64,000 nucleotides of DNA from Pelobacter sp. (GTDB lineage: Bacteria; Desulfobacterota; Desulfuromonadia; Geobacterales; Pseudopelobacteraceae). The position numbers were made by a program, and so were the translations under genes. The stretch lies in assembly GCA_030824515.1 (NCBI GenBank), contig JAVBXN010000057.1, positions 82,105 through 146,104 on the forward strand, read 5' to 3'. The stretch's first letter is position 1; each line of letters begins with the position of its first letter. A model generated the notes under the pieces. That model was not told the origin of the DNA. It worked only from the letters and a program-made list of their open reading frames with translations, and made no database searches. This document shows positions 35,605 through 45,080 of this stretch, piece by piece.

Positions 35605-37039
35605 TGAAATAACGGAAATGAATGTAACCGTGATCAAACAGAATATGCTTAAAAACATACCCAAGGTTGACCGTGTTCTTGAGTGGCCACAGGTACAACT
35701 GTTGCTTGGACAATACCCGCGCCCGGAAATCCTGCATGTGGTACGCCTGATTCTCGACCGCCTGCGCGACTCGGTCAAAAACGGCGCACGGACAGATCTG
35801 CCTGACAACAGGGAAATTATTGGCATGATCGGCTCCGAACTCCGCTCACGGACTGCCCCCAGCCTGCGCAAGGTGATCAACGGCAGCGGAGTCGTGGTTC
35901 ATACCAACCTGGGACGTTCAGCGCTTGCCGATGCGGCTGAAGCAGCCATCCAGACCGTTTCGGCCGGATATTCCAACCTGGAGTTCGATCTGGCCACGGG
36001 CGAACGCGGCTCCCGCTACAGCCATGTGGAAGGATTGCTGTGCGAACTGACCGGCAGCGAAGCGGCATTGGTGGTCAACAACAATGCCGCCGCTGTGATT
36101 CTGGCCCTGTCATCGCTGGCCACGGGACGGGAGGTGATTGTCTCGCGCGGAGAGCTGGTCGAGATCGGCGGTTCGTTCCGCATTCCGGACGTCATGTGCC
36201 AGAGTGGAGCCCGGCTGGTTGAGGTCGGATGCACCAACCGCACCCATATCCGCGACTATCAGAACGCCATAACCGATACGACATCACTGTTCCTGAAAGT
36301 GCATACCAGCAACTTCGCCATTGTCGGGTTCACCGCCGAAACCAGGCTGGAAGAGATGTCCGCACTGGGTCGCGAAAGAGGAATCCCGGTGATGCTGGAT
36401 GCAGGCAGCGGCTGCCTTGTTGACCTTGCCCCTTACGGCATCAAGGGTGAACCGACGATCCGGCGCTATCTGGAAGCCGGGGCGGATGTGGTAACTTTCA
36501 GTGGCGACAAACTTTTGGGAGGACCTCAGGCCGGAATCATCGTCGGTAAAAAAGAGCTGATTGAACCGATGAAGAAACACCCGCTGTTGCGCGCGTTGCG
36601 CATGGACAAGCTCAGCCTGGCCTCGCTTGAAGCCACCTTGAGGCTCTATCGTGATGAACGGAAGGCAATGGCGGAAATCCCTACTTTGCAAATGCTGACC
36701 TTGTCCCCCAAAGAACTCTCCAGTCGCGCCGACCGGCTGATGCGCTACCTGCGCAGGCAATTGCCGGAGAACGTAACTCTGGCACGACATTCGGGCGAAT
36801 CAAGTGCCGGAGGAGGTTCTTTCCCTCTGTTGCAACTACCTACCACACTGGTGGAAGTCAGGATTGCCGGCGCAACACCCAGCCGGATTGAAACGACCCT
36901 GCGCCATACCGTAACGCCTGTTGTCGGCCGTGTCCATCGGGACCGCTTCCTGATTGATGTCCGCACCATCCCCGAAAAAGATTTTCCTCCGTTACTTGCT
37001 TCTCTTCTGGAATCTGCTACCATACTTACGGAGAAATAA
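35597..37039 (+). CDS. selA: L-seryl-tRNA(Sec) selenium transferase
   Basis: SelA converts Ser-tRNA(Sec) to Sec-tRNA(Sec) with selenophosphate and PLP. The PLP lysine is Lys305 in FSGDKLLGGPQAG, and GVVVHTNLGRSAL and VNNNAAAVIL are family blocks. Length is 480 residues. The ATG at 35597 lies within the gntR end; ATG 35618 is an alternative. Presence implies selenoprotein synthesis, although selB and the tRNA(Sec) gene are not in this window. No in-frame UGA was noticed among the enzymes here. Confidence 0.94.
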   Translation: MSSEITEMNVTVIKQNMLKNIPKVDRVLEWPQVQLLLGQYPRPEILHVVRLILDRLRDSVKNGARTDLPDNREIIGMIGSELRSRTAPSLRKVINGSGVVVHTNLGRSALADAAEAAIQTVSAGYSNLEFDLATGERGSRYSHVEGLLCELTGSEAALVVNNNAAAVILALSSLATGREVIVSRGELVEIGGSFRIPDVMCQSGARLVEVGCTNRTHIRDYQNAITDTTSLFLKVHTSNFAIVGFTAETRLEEMSALGRERGIPVMLDAGSGCLVDLAPYGIKGEPTIRRYLEAGADVVTFSGDKLLGGPQAGIIVGKKELIEPMKKHPLLRALRMDKLSLASLEATLRLYRDERKAMAEIPTLQMLTLSPKELSSRADRLMRYLRRQLPENVTLARHSGESSAGGGSFPLLQLPTTLVEVRIAGATPSRIETTLRHTVTPVVGRVHRDRFLIDVRTIPEKDFPPLLASLLESATILTEK

Positions 37040-37042
37040 TTA

Positions 37043-37756
37043 ATGACTTTTTTCAAATCAATTGCGCTGATTCCCGCGGCGGGTATGGGCAAGCGTATGG
37101 GAGCTTCCATCAACAAGCAATACCTGCTGTTGGACGGCAAGCCGATAGTCGCCCGAACTATCTCGGTGTTTGAACGATCTCCGCTGATAGATTCGATCTA
37201 TCTCGTTATACCTGCCGAAGAGATCCCTTACTGCAGGGAACATGTGGTTGAAGCCTGCGGCTTCAAAAAGGTGGCGGCCATCATACCGGGCGGCAAGGAA
37301 CGTCAAAATTCTGTAATGAACGGCCTGAACGCGATACGGGAAAAGGCGGATGATGATGATGTGGTTCTGATTCACGACGGGGTAAGACCGCTGGTGACGG
37401 AAGCAATCCTGAGCGAGTCGATATCAGTTGCAAGGATTATGGATGGCGCACTGGTCGCGGTCCCGGCCAAGGACACCATCAAGGTGGTGAGAAACGGAAT
37501 AGTGGTTGACACACCTCCCCGCGACACTCTCTGGCAGGCGCAGACCCCGCAATCGTTCCGTTTTGGTATCATTCATGCGGCCCACCTGGCCGCCGAAGCG
37601 GATGGATTCATCGGCACCGACGACGCCTCCCTGATTGAACGCAATGGCGGCAAAATCAGCGTTGTGCGCGGGGACTACCGCAATATTAAGATTACTACAC
37701 CGGAAGACCTGATTCTGGCAGAAGCTTTTCTGGCCGGCATTGAAAAGGAGCAGTAG
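37043..37756 (+). CDS. ispD: 2-C-methyl-D-erythritol 4-phosphate cytidylyltransferase
   Basis: IspD attaches CMP to MEP in the non-mevalonate isoprenoid pathway. The nucleotide motif AAGMGKRMG is followed by [10 protein letters not shown], and [10 protein letters not shown] and TPQSFR are conserved. Length is 237 residues. The start follows the selA stop by three bases and the stop precedes the kinase gene by two, so selA, ispD and the kinase form an operon. Confidence 0.94.
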   Translation: MTFFKSIALIPAAGMGKRMGASINKQYLLLDGKPIVARTISVFERSPLIDSIYLVIPAEEIPYCREHVVEACGFKKVAAIIPGGKERQNSVMNGLNAIREKADDDDVVLIHDGVRPLVTEAILSESISVARIMDGALVAVPAKDTIKVVRNGIVVDTPPRDTLWQAQTPQSFRFGIIHAAHLAAEADGFIGTDDASLIERNGGKISVVRGDYRNIKITTPEDLILAEAFLAGIEKEQ

Positions 37757-37758
37757 CG

Positions 37759-38922
37759 ATGATTCAGAAATCGCCTGAAAAGGTTTTGATAGTTGAGGAT
37801 GAGCCCGACATCGCTTTCGCGCTGAAGCTTGCGCTGGAAGCCGGCGGATACAGCACTTCATGGGCCGGTGACGGCGAAAAGGCGCTGGCCATTCTGCAGG
37901 ACGACAGCGAATACAACCTGATGCTGCTTGATATACGGATGCCTGGCATTGACGGGGTTGAAGTTCTGAAACGGATGAAAGCCACCGGGCGCGACACAGC
38001 GGTAATAATGATGAGCGGGCACGGCAGCGAGGAACTGGCCGTGGAATGCATGAAAATTGGCGCCGAAGATTATATCAGCAAGCCGTTTGTTCTGGATGAC
38101 ATGCTGATGCGAGTTGAACGGGCATTGGCTCATCGCCTGGCGGTACTTGACAAGATACGGCTTGAACAGGAAAAAGACGATTTTTTCCTGATGCTGTCGC
38201 ACGACATGAAGAATCCCATGGCCGCGGTGATCGGCTCGATTGACATCATGCGGGAGGGAAGGCTCGGACCGGTCAACGACGAGCAGACAGACTATCTCCA
38301 GTCGGCCATCGACAGCTGCAATGAAGTGGTCACGATGATCGACAACCTGCTTGACATAAGACGCTTTGAAGCGGGCAGGATGCATTTGAGCATTCGACCA
38401 TGCAATCTGGCGGAGATCTGCCGTAAAGTGGTCGGCCAGCTTTCCTGCGCGGCCGAACGTGACGGCATCACTCTCTCGCTGAACATAGCAGAGGGTACAG
38501 CCGACGTGTCCGCGGACCCTAATGCGCTGATCAGAATTCTGGGCAACCTGATCGGTAATTCGCTGAAATTCACTCCCGAAGAAGGTGAAATAACGGTCTC
38601 GTGCCGCCACATCAAAGGGCCAGTGACAGAATCGATACAGATTCCGGACTATGTTACAGCACCGGAAAACTTTTCTGAAAGAAACTGTTTTGTCGCGCTC
38701 AGCGTCCGCGACACCGGCGAAGGCATCCCTTCAAATGAGCTGAAATGCATCTTTGACCGCTTTACGCAATCCAGCAGCACTTCCGGCCGGGAACGGGGCG
38801 GAGCAGGTCTGGGGCTGGCTTTTTGCAAACTGGCCGTGGACAGTTTCGGGGGGCTGATCTGGGCTGAAAGCGTCGCTGGACAGGGCAGCGAATTCACGAT
38901 GCTTCTGCCATGCGCCAACTGA
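37759..38922 (+). CDS. Response regulator-histidine kinase hybrid
   Basis: A receiver domain at the N-terminus has VEDEPD and phosphate-acceptor Asp58 in LLDIRMPG with Lys108. A short linker leads to a HisKA domain with His148 in MLSHDMKNPM and a HATPase domain with NLIGNSLKFTP and DTGEGIPSNE, GGAGLGLA. No membrane helix or DNA-binding domain is seen, so it is a cytosolic relay component that receives a phosphate and also autophosphorylates. Length is 387 residues. Confidence 0.9.
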   Translation: MIQKSPEKVLIVEDEPDIAFALKLALEAGGYSTSWAGDGEKALAILQDDSEYNLMLLDIRMPGIDGVEVLKRMKATGRDTAVIMMSGHGSEELAVECMKIGAEDYISKPFVLDDMLMRVERALAHRLAVLDKIRLEQEKDDFFLMLSHDMKNPMAAVIGSIDIMREGRLGPVNDEQTDYLQSAIDSCNEVVTMIDNLLDIRRFEAGRMHLSIRPCNLAEICRKVVGQLSCAAERDGITLSLNIAEGTADVSADPNALIRILGNLIGNSLKFTPEEGEITVSCRHIKGPVTESIQIPDYVTAPENFSERNCFVALSVRDTGEGIPSNELKCIFDRFTQSSSTSGRERGGAGLGLAFCKLAVDSFGGLIWAESVAGQGSEFTMLLPCAN

Positions 38923-38962
38923 ACAAACAACCACCGACAAATACAATTCTGGAGCCAGATAC

Positions 38963-39448
38963 ATGAAGACAGCAGTAATTTTAATGATTCTAGCAGCGAT
39001 AATTTTTGTTCAGTCTCCGGCCGGCGCGGCCGATCTGGACCTGGGCAAGGCCATCACCATCGGCAGCGGCCCCAAAACCGTGATCGAATTCACCGACCCG
39101 GATTGTCCCTTCTGCCGAAAGGCATCCAAATACTTTGAAAGCCGCAGGGATGTCACCAGGCACGTGTTTTTTTTCCCGCTGCCAAGGCATCTGAAGGCAA
39201 AGGAGAAGATTCAGTACATACTTTCACAACCGGACCGGGCCGGCGCCTACCAGGAAGTCATGTCCGGCAGAATGGACAGCATCAGTAAACTTGAAAGGAT
39301 CACACCCAAAGGGATCAAGCTCCAGGAGGAACAGCTCGAGGTCGCCAAAAGACATAAGATAGACTCCACCCCTACCTTCATGATCAACGGCAGAATCATC
39401 GAAGGGTTCGACCTGAAAAGAATCGAGGAAGCGCTGGGCCAAAAGTAG
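38963..39448 (+). CDS. DsbC/G-like exported thioredoxin-fold protein
   Basis: A signal peptide (about 1-22) precedes a thioredoxin fold with the active-site Cys48-Pro-Phe-Cys51 (TDPDCPFCRK) and the cis-proline segment STPTFMING. Length is 161 residues. Proteins of this type reduce or isomerise disulfides in the periplasm. It has its own terminator on the downstream side. Confidence 0.85.
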   Translation: MKTAVILMILAAIIFVQSPAGAADLDLGKAITIGSGPKTVIEFTDPDCPFCRKASKYFESRRDVTRHVFFFPLPRHLKAKEKIQYILSQPDRAGAYQEVMSGRMDSISKLERITPKGIKLQEEQLEVAKRHKIDSTPTFMINGRIIEGFDLKRIEEALGQK

Positions 39449-39482
39449 TCTTCACCTGCAAATATCCGCTTTAAACAAAAAA

Positions 39483-39506
39483 GGCGTCCGACGGGCGCCT
39501 TTTCTT
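39483..39506 (+). terminator. Terminator after the DsbC-like gene
   Basis: GGCGTCC pairs with GGGCGCC (one G-T pair) around three bases, followed by TTTTCTT. A-rich sequence on the other side could let it also serve flxA transcripts in the opposite direction. Confidence 0.7.
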
Positions 39507-39528
39507 ATATCTATTGTCAGCTCTCCGG

Positions 39529-40377
39529 CTAGAACTCCATCGGCATCGCCTTGACCTGTTTCGCGGTAAACACCGGGCCGTCCTTGCAGACGTAGACGTT
39601 GCCCACATTGCAGCGTCCGCACTTGCCCAGGCCGCATTTCATACGGTTTTCCAGCGTGGTGTAGACCTGTTCATCGCTAAAACCCAGCTTTTCCAGTACC
39701 GGCAACGTGAACTTGATCATGATCGGAGGACCGCAGACCAGCGCGATCGTGTTTTCGGCAGCGGGCGCGGCTTCCTCAAGAATGGTCGGCACGAAACCAA
39801 CCCTGCCGTCCCATTCAGGACCGTTGCCGCCCGGATCTACGGTCTTGACCAGCCGCACGTCCCCTCGCTCCTCCCACTCCTTAAGCTCGCGCTTGTAGAC
39901 CAGGTCGGCTTCGGTCCTGGCGCCGTAGACGATGGTGATCTCGCCGAACCTCTCCCGCAGGTCGAGACAGTTCCAGATCAACGTGCGCAATGGTGGCAGC
40001 GCGATGCCGCCAGCCACGAAGACCAGGTTTTTGCCTTCGAACTGTTCGATCGGAAAAGAGTTGCCGTAGGGACCTCTGACTCCGATGCTGTCCCCCACCT
40101 CCAACCGGCGCAGCTCTTCCGTAACCCGACCGACCGAGCGGAAGCAGCATTCGATGTAGCCCTTGCGTGTAGGCGAAGAGGCAATGCAAAAGGTCGATTC
40201 ACCGGCTCCAAAAGCCGAATATTCGGCAAACTGTCCGGCCCGGAAGTTGAAACTGTCCCGGAGCTGTTCGTCCTGGAAGACCAGCCTTAGTGTGCGCACG
40301 TCGGGGGTTTCGTCGATGACCTCCTCTACGGTGGCCAGGTAGGGGAGGTAGATGTTCTTGTTGCTGTGATCACACAT
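39529..40377 (-). CDS. flxA: FAD/NAD-binding electron-transfer subunit FlxA
   Basis: The protein resembles ferredoxin-NAD reductase type flavoproteins: a FAD barrel (FNFRAGQFAEYSA), an NAD-binding segment (VFVAGGIALPPLRTL) and a C-terminal [2Fe-2S] motif MKCGLGKCGRC ... YVCKDGPVF. It would be the NAD(H)-handling subunit of a Flx-Hdr complex. ATG 40377 follows AAAGG; a GTG frame upstream is encoded by the repeat element. Length is 282 residues. It is the last gene of the operon. Confidence 0.88.
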   Translation of the reverse strand: MCDHSNKNIYLPYLATVEEVIDETPDVRTLRLVFQDEQLRDSFNFRAGQFAEYSAFGAGESTFCIASSPTRKGYIECCFRSVGRVTEELRRLEVGDSIGVRGPYGNSFPIEQFEGKNLVFVAGGIALPPLRTLIWNCLDLRERFGEITIVYGARTEADLVYKRELKEWEERGDVRLVKTVDPGGNGPEWDGRVGFVPTILEEAAPAAENTIALVCGPPIMIKFTLPVLEKLGFSDEQVYTTLENRMKCGLGKCGRCNVGNVYVCKDGPVFTAKQVKAMPMEF

Positions 40378-40394
40378 TTTTAAAACCTTTTTAT

Positions 40395-40551
40395 TCACCA
40401 CAGAGTCACAGAGAGCTCAGAGAAAACCAGAATCAATAGAGAAATACAAAAAACTTAAGTACTTTTGGGGTAAACCTTTAACACCTCTGTTTTCAGTTTT
40501 TCCCTGTTTTATCTTTTGATGTTCTCCGTGTCCTCTGTGACTCTGTGGTGA
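40395..40551. repeat. MITE-like palindromic element between flxB and flxA
   Basis: The arms TCACCACAGAGTCACAGAG (40395-40413) and its exact reverse complement (40533-40551) form a 19-bp perfect inverted repeat enclosing about 119 bases of AT-rich, non-coding DNA. Elements starting with CACCACAGAG are seen in many bacterial genomes as dispersed repeats. It fills the only large gap of the flx part of the operon. Confidence 0.7.
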
Positions 40552-40564
40552 GATGCCTTTAAAT

Positions 40565-41569
40565 TTATTTCTTGCTGATCTCTTCCACGATTGCCGCGAT
40601 GTCGATCCCGACCGGGCAGAGCCTTATGCATCTGCCGCAGCCGGTGCAGAGCGTCTGGCCGAATTTGTCGTCGTAGTATTTGAACTTGTGCATGATGCGG
40701 TTACGGTAGCGTTTGGGCTGCTGATCGCGGGGGTTGTGACCCGAGGCATGGTGCGTGAATTTCCAGAAGCCGCAGGCATCCCAGTTCTTTCTGCGCTTGC
40801 CGCTCTTCTCGGTTCCTTCATCGACGATGTCGAAGCAGTGGCAGGCGGGGCAGACAAAAGCGCAGGCGCCGCAGCCGACGCAACGGGTGGCGATGGAGTC
40901 CCAGGCCGGGTCTTCGAAGTGTTCGTCCAGCCAGGCCTTGACCTTTTTCAGGTCGAAGGCTTCGGTCCCGGGTTCGGCCAGCGCAACGGCTTTTGCGTTG
41001 TTCGGTTCGCTGAAGAGGCCGGCGTGGTTGTTGACCAGCGTTTCGCCCTTGTCGCTGAAAGTTTCGCAGGCGTAGCCGCCACCTTCCAGCGGGGTCAGGA
41101 ACAGGTCGCTGCCCTTGGTGTCGGACGGCGAGAGCCCCACCGCGGTGCAGAAGCAGGCGTCGTCGGCCTTTGTGCAGGCCAGCCCGACAATGGTGGTCTT
41201 TTTTCTGCGCTCCAGGAAAAATTCGTCCTTGTAATCCCAGGAAAAGACCGCATCCAGCACCGGTATCGCGGCAGCATCGCAGGGACGCACCCCCACCAGC
41301 ACCGTTTCCGGAAACCGGGCCGGGTCGATGTCCTTGAGCTCGACCTTCTGCCCTTCCTTTGTGTAGGACATGATGTCCTCGCACAGCGGAAAGAAGGCTT
41401 CCTTGCCCGATCTGCGCGGCAACTGGTCGGTGATCATTTCGCCGGAGTTCTTGAGCGGCTCATAGAGCGGAGTGCCGGCATTCAGGCGCGGGGCAACCAC
41501 ACGTTTGCCTTCGGCGATCAGTTTATCCAGCAGCGCGTTCAGGTTTTGTTCGGTGATGTGTTTTTGCAT
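40565..41569 (-). CDS. flxB: 4Fe-4S dicluster protein FlxB-like
   Basis: Two [4Fe-4S] motifs are visible: CVGCGACAFVCPACHC (about residues 230-245) and CTGCGRCIRLCPVGI near 308-322. The N-terminal 200 residues resemble the beta subunit of sulfhydrogenases and anaerobic sulfite reductase subunit A and contain VGVRPCDAAAIPVLD. Length is 334 residues. Proposed as an electron relay from FlxA to FlxC/HdrA. It is placed as FlxB because it neighbours flxA. Confidence 0.78.
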   Translation of the reverse strand: MQKHITEQNLNALLDKLIAEGKRVVAPRLNAGTPLYEPLKNSGEMITDQLPRRSGKEAFFPLCEDIMSYTKEGQKVELKDIDPARFPETVLVGVRPCDAAAIPVLDAVFSWDYKDEFFLERRKKTTIVGLACTKADDACFCTAVGLSPSDTKGSDLFLTPLEGGGYACETFSDKGETLVNNHAGLFSEPNNAKAVALAEPGTEAFDLKKVKAWLDEHFEDPAWDSIATRCVGCGACAFVCPACHCFDIVDEGTEKSGKRRKNWDACGFWKFTHHASGHNPRDQQPKRYRNRIMHKFKYYDDKFGQTLCTGCGRCIRLCPVGIDIAAIVEEISKK

Positions 41570-41584
41570 TAATTAATCCCGTAG

Positions 41585-42505
41585 TTATTTTATAAAGCTC
41601 TGGTCGTCCTTCTCGGTGTAGCTGTTCAGCGGCCCCTTGTCATGGACGTCAAAGCCGGCCTCGTAGTCGTACAGCTCCTTCAGTTCCTTGGCCATCTTGC
41701 GGTTCAGCAGGTTCAGCGGGATATCCATCGGACAGACCCGCTCGCATTCGGCGCAACCGGCGCACCTGCCAGCCAGGTGCATGGCCCGCACGATATGCCA
41801 GGCGGTATTGCCGGCCGGGCGCGGGGTGGTATCGACCATTTGCGGCTTGTTGCGATCGCAGAGGCACTGCTCGCAGAAGCAGAACGGGCAGACCTGGCGG
41901 CAGGCATAGCATTTGATGCATTTGCTGAACTGCTCTTTCCAGTAGGCCCAGCGTTCTTGAGGCGTCAGAGCTTCCAGGCGGGCGATTTCGGCGGCGTATT
42001 TCTTTTCCAGTTCGGGGGTGACCGGCGTTTGTGACGGCACAAAGTCGCACCCCTGCGGCAGGTGGGCGTCGCATTCACGGCATTTGGGGGCGATGCTGTC
42101 AGATGTCAGTCCGGTGTCGGGCTGTATCGTGGAGGCCAGCACACCGGCGCAGGGCACGCCGATCAGGTATAACTGCTCCCGTTTCAGCTGGGATTCGCCC
42201 ATCAGACCCACCAGCGCCTTAAGGTCGCATCCTTTTACAACGATGCCGATCCGGCCGCTCTTGGGGATCTCTTTCTTGGCCTTGGTCAGGTAGACCGCCA
42301 GGTTGTTGACGCAGGCCGGAGTGAAGATCAGCTTTTGCGCATCATCGGCGCTGGTGATCACGATCGGCTGGGCCGAGCCTTTGCGTCGGGCAGCGGCGTA
42401 GCCGACGATGGCCGTAACCTCCCCGGCGGCAAGGATGCGCTGTGCTTCGCTCTGGATCGCTTCGGTTACGGCGGCGTAGATGTTTGTGTCGATTGTTTGA
42501 GTCAT
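41585..42505 (-). CDS. flxC: Iron-sulfur protein FlxC-like
   Basis: Cysteine-rich motifs include CRECDAH, CIKCYACRQVCPFCFCEQCLC and CAGCAECERVCPMDIPLNLL, which would hold several clusters. The first 150 residues have an FrhB-like segment with GIVVKGCDLKALVGL. Length is 306 residues. The gene is 15 bases upstream of flxB and ten downstream of flxD, so co-expression is certain. Assignment to FlxC rests on order. Confidence 0.75.
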   Translation of the reverse strand: MTQTIDTNIYAAVTEAIQSEAQRILAAGEVTAIVGYAAARRKGSAQPIVITSADDAQKLIFTPACVNNLAVYLTKAKKEIPKSGRIGIVVKGCDLKALVGLMGESQLKREQLYLIGVPCAGVLASTIQPDTGLTSDSIAPKCRECDAHLPQGCDFVPSQTPVTPELEKKYAAEIARLEALTPQERWAYWKEQFSKCIKCYACRQVCPFCFCEQCLCDRNKPQMVDTTPRPAGNTAWHIVRAMHLAGRCAGCAECERVCPMDIPLNLLNRKMAKELKELYDYEAGFDVHDKGPLNSYTEKDDQSFIK

Positions 42506-42515
42506 AAAAACCTTT

Positions 42516-43016
42516 TCAGATCTGTTTGTAGGCTTCTTTCAATTCCTCAGTATTGATCGTCCCGGACCACTGTTCTTCCAGAGCCAGTTCCTTGAACTCG
42601 GTCATCGGTCCCATATTGCGGACCTTTTCGGTCAGGTCGCTGACAACTTCCACCCACTTGCCTCCTTCGGCAGCCGAGACCCAGGAGAACTGCAGCCGCT
42701 CCAGATCTACGCCGACGAATTCCAGGAGTTTCCGGAATGCGGCAAAGCGTCGGCGGGCGTGGAAGTTGCCGGCGATATAGTGGCAGTCACCGGGATGGCA
42801 GCCGGAAACCAGTACGCCGTCAGCGCCCTGCTGAAAAGCCTTCAGGATGAAGACCGGATCGATGCGGCCGGTACAGGGGAACTTGAGGACCCGCACGTTG
42901 GCCGGGTACTGCATGCGGCTGGTGCCGGCCAGGTCAGCCCCGGCGTAGGTGCACCAGGTGCAGACGAAGGCGATAATTTTCGGTTCGAAGTCGTGTTTTT
43001 GTTTTTCAGGGTGCAT
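42516..43016 (-). CDS. flxD: MvhD-like iron-sulfur subunit FlxD
   Basis: The MvhD family connects a hydrogenase or Flx module to HdrA by a [2Fe-2S] cluster. Ligand motifs are CTWC at about 19-22, PCTGRID near 49 and SGCHPGDCHY near 71-80. Length is 166 residues. Its ATG overlaps the hdrA TAA by one base, as in TAATG, so the two are translationally coupled, consistent with the binding of their products. Confidence 0.88.
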   Translation of the reverse strand: MHPEKQKHDFEPKIIAFVCTWCTYAGADLAGTSRMQYPANVRVLKFPCTGRIDPVFILKAFQQGADGVLVSGCHPGDCHYIAGNFHARRRFAAFRKLLEFVGVDLERLQFSWVSAAEGGKWVEVVSDLTEKVRNMGPMTEFKELALEEQWSGTINTEELKEAYKQI

Positions 43017-45013
43017 TAGAGTGCCTCTATCATTGCAACTATTTGCTCATCAGTGTAGCCATCCAGCTCCACGCTCTTGGACGGGCAGGTGGCCTGGCAG
43101 GTACCACAGCCGCCACAGACGCCTGGGTTGACGTAGGCCACCACCTTGATCAGGTTGCCCTGGCGGTCACGGATTTCCTTTTCTTCCACAGCGCCGTAGG
43201 CGCAGACCTTTTTGCAGGCGAAGCAGCCGACGCAGCCGGCTTCCTTGACCCGGGCCACGATCGGTTCACGCTCCAGCTTGTCCTTGGCGAAGAGCGTCAT
43301 CACCTTGGCTGCTGCGGCAGATGCCTGGGAGACGGTGTCAGGGATATCCTTGGGACCCTGGCAGGCGCCGGCCAGATAGATGCCGGCCGTGGCGCATTCG
43401 ACCGGGCGCAGCTTGGCGTGGGCTTCGGAGTAGAAGTTGTATTTGTCGTAGGAGATGCCCAGTTTCTGCGCCAGGCTGTCGGCTCCCGTGCGGGGCTGAA
43501 TCGCAGTGGCCAGCACGACCATGTCGGCTTCGATCTCGACCTGCACGCCGACGGCGATATCACTGCCCATCACGACGATCTTGTTACCCTTCTGGTAGAG
43601 GCGCGAGACCATGCCCCTGATGTAGACCGCCTCTTCCTCTTCGATCGATCTGCGCCAGAATTCGTCGTAGGCCTTGCCCGGGGTCCTGGCGTCCATGAAG
43701 AATACGTAGGCCTGGCCGTCATGCACCTTGTGGTGGTAGAGCATGGTGTGCTTGGCGGTGTACATGCAGCAGACCTTGGAACAGTAGGAGATACCCTTTT
43801 CCCTGGCCCGTGAGCCGATGCACTGGATGAAGACTATCTGCTTTGGCTCCTTGCCGTCGGAGGGGCGCAGGATCTTGCCGCCGGTGGGACCGGAGGCCGA
43901 AGCCAAGCGCTCGAAGGTCATGCCGTCGATCACGTCCGGAATCTTGCCGTGGCCGAATTCGCCGTAGCCTTTGATCATCGAGCCTTTCGGCTTTTCGTCG
44001 ATGGTGTAGAGGTCGAAGCCGGTGGCAACCACGATGGCGCCGACCGGTTCAACGATCAACGTATCTTCCTGTTCATAGTCCACCGCGCCCGGGCCGCAGA
44101 CTTTCTGGCACAGGCCGCATTTGCCGGTTTTGAACTTGATGCAGTTGTCCCGGTCGATGACCGGGGTGTTGGGCACCGCCTGGGGAAAAGGGACGTAGAT
44201 GGCCGGGCGCATGCCCAGGTTGCAATCGAATTTGTTGGGAATCTTCTTGACCGGGCATTTTTCCATGCAGACGCCGCAGCCGGTGCATTTATCCTCATCC
44301 ACCGAACGGGCTTTTCTGCGGATCGTAACCTGGAAGTTACCGATGTAGCCGTCCACCTGCTCGATTTCCGAATAGCTGTAGAGCGTGATGTTGGGGTGGT
44401 TGGCCACGTCAACCATTTTGGGGGTCATGATGCATTGGGAGCAGTCCAGGGTGGGGAAGGTCTCCGAAAGCTGGGCCATGTGACCGCCGATCGAGGGATC
44501 ACGCTCCACCAGCACCACTTCATGGCCGGCGTCGGCTATGTCCAGGGCAGCCTGGATGCCGGCGATACCGCCGCCGATCACCAGCGACCTCTTGGTGACC
44601 GGAACCGTGATGGTGGGCAGGACGCGGTTCTTCTTGACCCTCTCCACCAGCATGCCGACGATTTCGATGGCCTTGGCGGTGGCTTCCTGTTTGTCCTCGT
44701 GTACCCAGGAACAGTGTTCGCGGATGTTGGCCATTTCGCACAGGTAGGGGTTCAGCCCGGCCGCTTCGACCGCTTTGCGGAAGGTCTTTTCGTGCATTCG
44801 CGGCGAGCAGGCCGCTACGACAACGTGCGAGAGCTTCTGTTCCTGGATGGTTTTCTTCAAAAGGGTCTGGCCGGGGTCCGAGCACATGTATTTGTAGTCG
44901 GTGGCAAAGGCTACGCCGGGCATTTTCCCGACCTGGGCCGCAACCCGCTCAACATCGACTGTTCTGGATATGTTCTCGCCGCAGTGGCAGACAAATACGC
45001 CTATTCTTGACAT
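43016..45013 (-). CDS. hdrA: HdrA-like flavin/iron-sulfur subunit
   Basis: HdrA carries the FAD at which electron bifurcation or confurcation occurs in Hdr complexes. The N-terminal GVFVCHCGENI domain, FAD motif GGGIAGIQAALDIADAG (about 140-156), internal ferredoxin clusters (CTGCGVCMEKCPVKK; CGLCQKVCGPGAV) and C-terminal ones (CVGCFACKKVC; CGGCGTCQATCPSKS) are visible. The second Cys of CSQC is not Sec. ATG 45013 starts the conserved part; an upstream ATG adds 13 residues encoded by a repeat. Length is 665 residues. Confidence 0.92.
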   Translation of the reverse strand: MSRIGVFVCHCGENISRTVDVERVAAQVGKMPGVAFATDYKYMCSDPGQTLLKKTIQEQKLSHVVVAACSPRMHEKTFRKAVEAAGLNPYLCEMANIREHCSWVHEDKQEATAKAIEIVGMLVERVKKNRVLPTITVPVTKRSLVIGGGIAGIQAALDIADAGHEVVLVERDPSIGGHMAQLSETFPTLDCSQCIMTPKMVDVANHPNITLYSYSEIEQVDGYIGNFQVTIRRKARSVDEDKCTGCGVCMEKCPVKKIPNKFDCNLGMRPAIYVPFPQAVPNTPVIDRDNCIKFKTGKCGLCQKVCGPGAVDYEQEDTLIVEPVGAIVVATGFDLYTIDEKPKGSMIKGYGEFGHGKIPDVIDGMTFERLASASGPTGGKILRPSDGKEPKQIVFIQCIGSRAREKGISYCSKVCCMYTAKHTMLYHHKVHDGQAYVFFMDARTPGKAYDEFWRRSIEEEEAVYIRGMVSRLYQKGNKIVVMGSDIAVGVQVEIEADMVVLATAIQPRTGADSLAQKLGISYDKYNFYSEAHAKLRPVECATAGIYLAGACQGPKDIPDTVSQASAAAAKVMTLFAKDKLEREPIVARVKEAGCVGCFACKKVCAYGAVEEKEIRDRQGNLIKVVAYVNPGVCGGCGTCQATCPSKSVELDGYTDEQIVAMIEAL

Positions 45014-45025
45014 TCTGTTTCCCTT

Positions 45026-45080
45026 GTAGGGGCGCCCCTTGCGGGTGCCCAATCAGGGCGGGCGCAAGACCCGTCCCTAC
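45026..45080. repeat. Palindromic repeat between hdrB and hdrA
   Basis: GTAGGGGCGCCCCTTGCGGG (45026-45045) and CGCAAGACCCGTCCCTAC (about 45063-45080) are imperfect inverted arms around AATCAGGG. The hdrB stop codon TAG (45077-45079, minus strand) lies in the right arm, so the element supplies the end of hdrB. Confidence 0.7.

Noticed and set aside
43016..45052. Longer HdrA start at 45052
   Set aside because: The extra 13 residues are encoded by a dispersed repeat and lack family similarity; ATG 45013 has an AAGGGA site.
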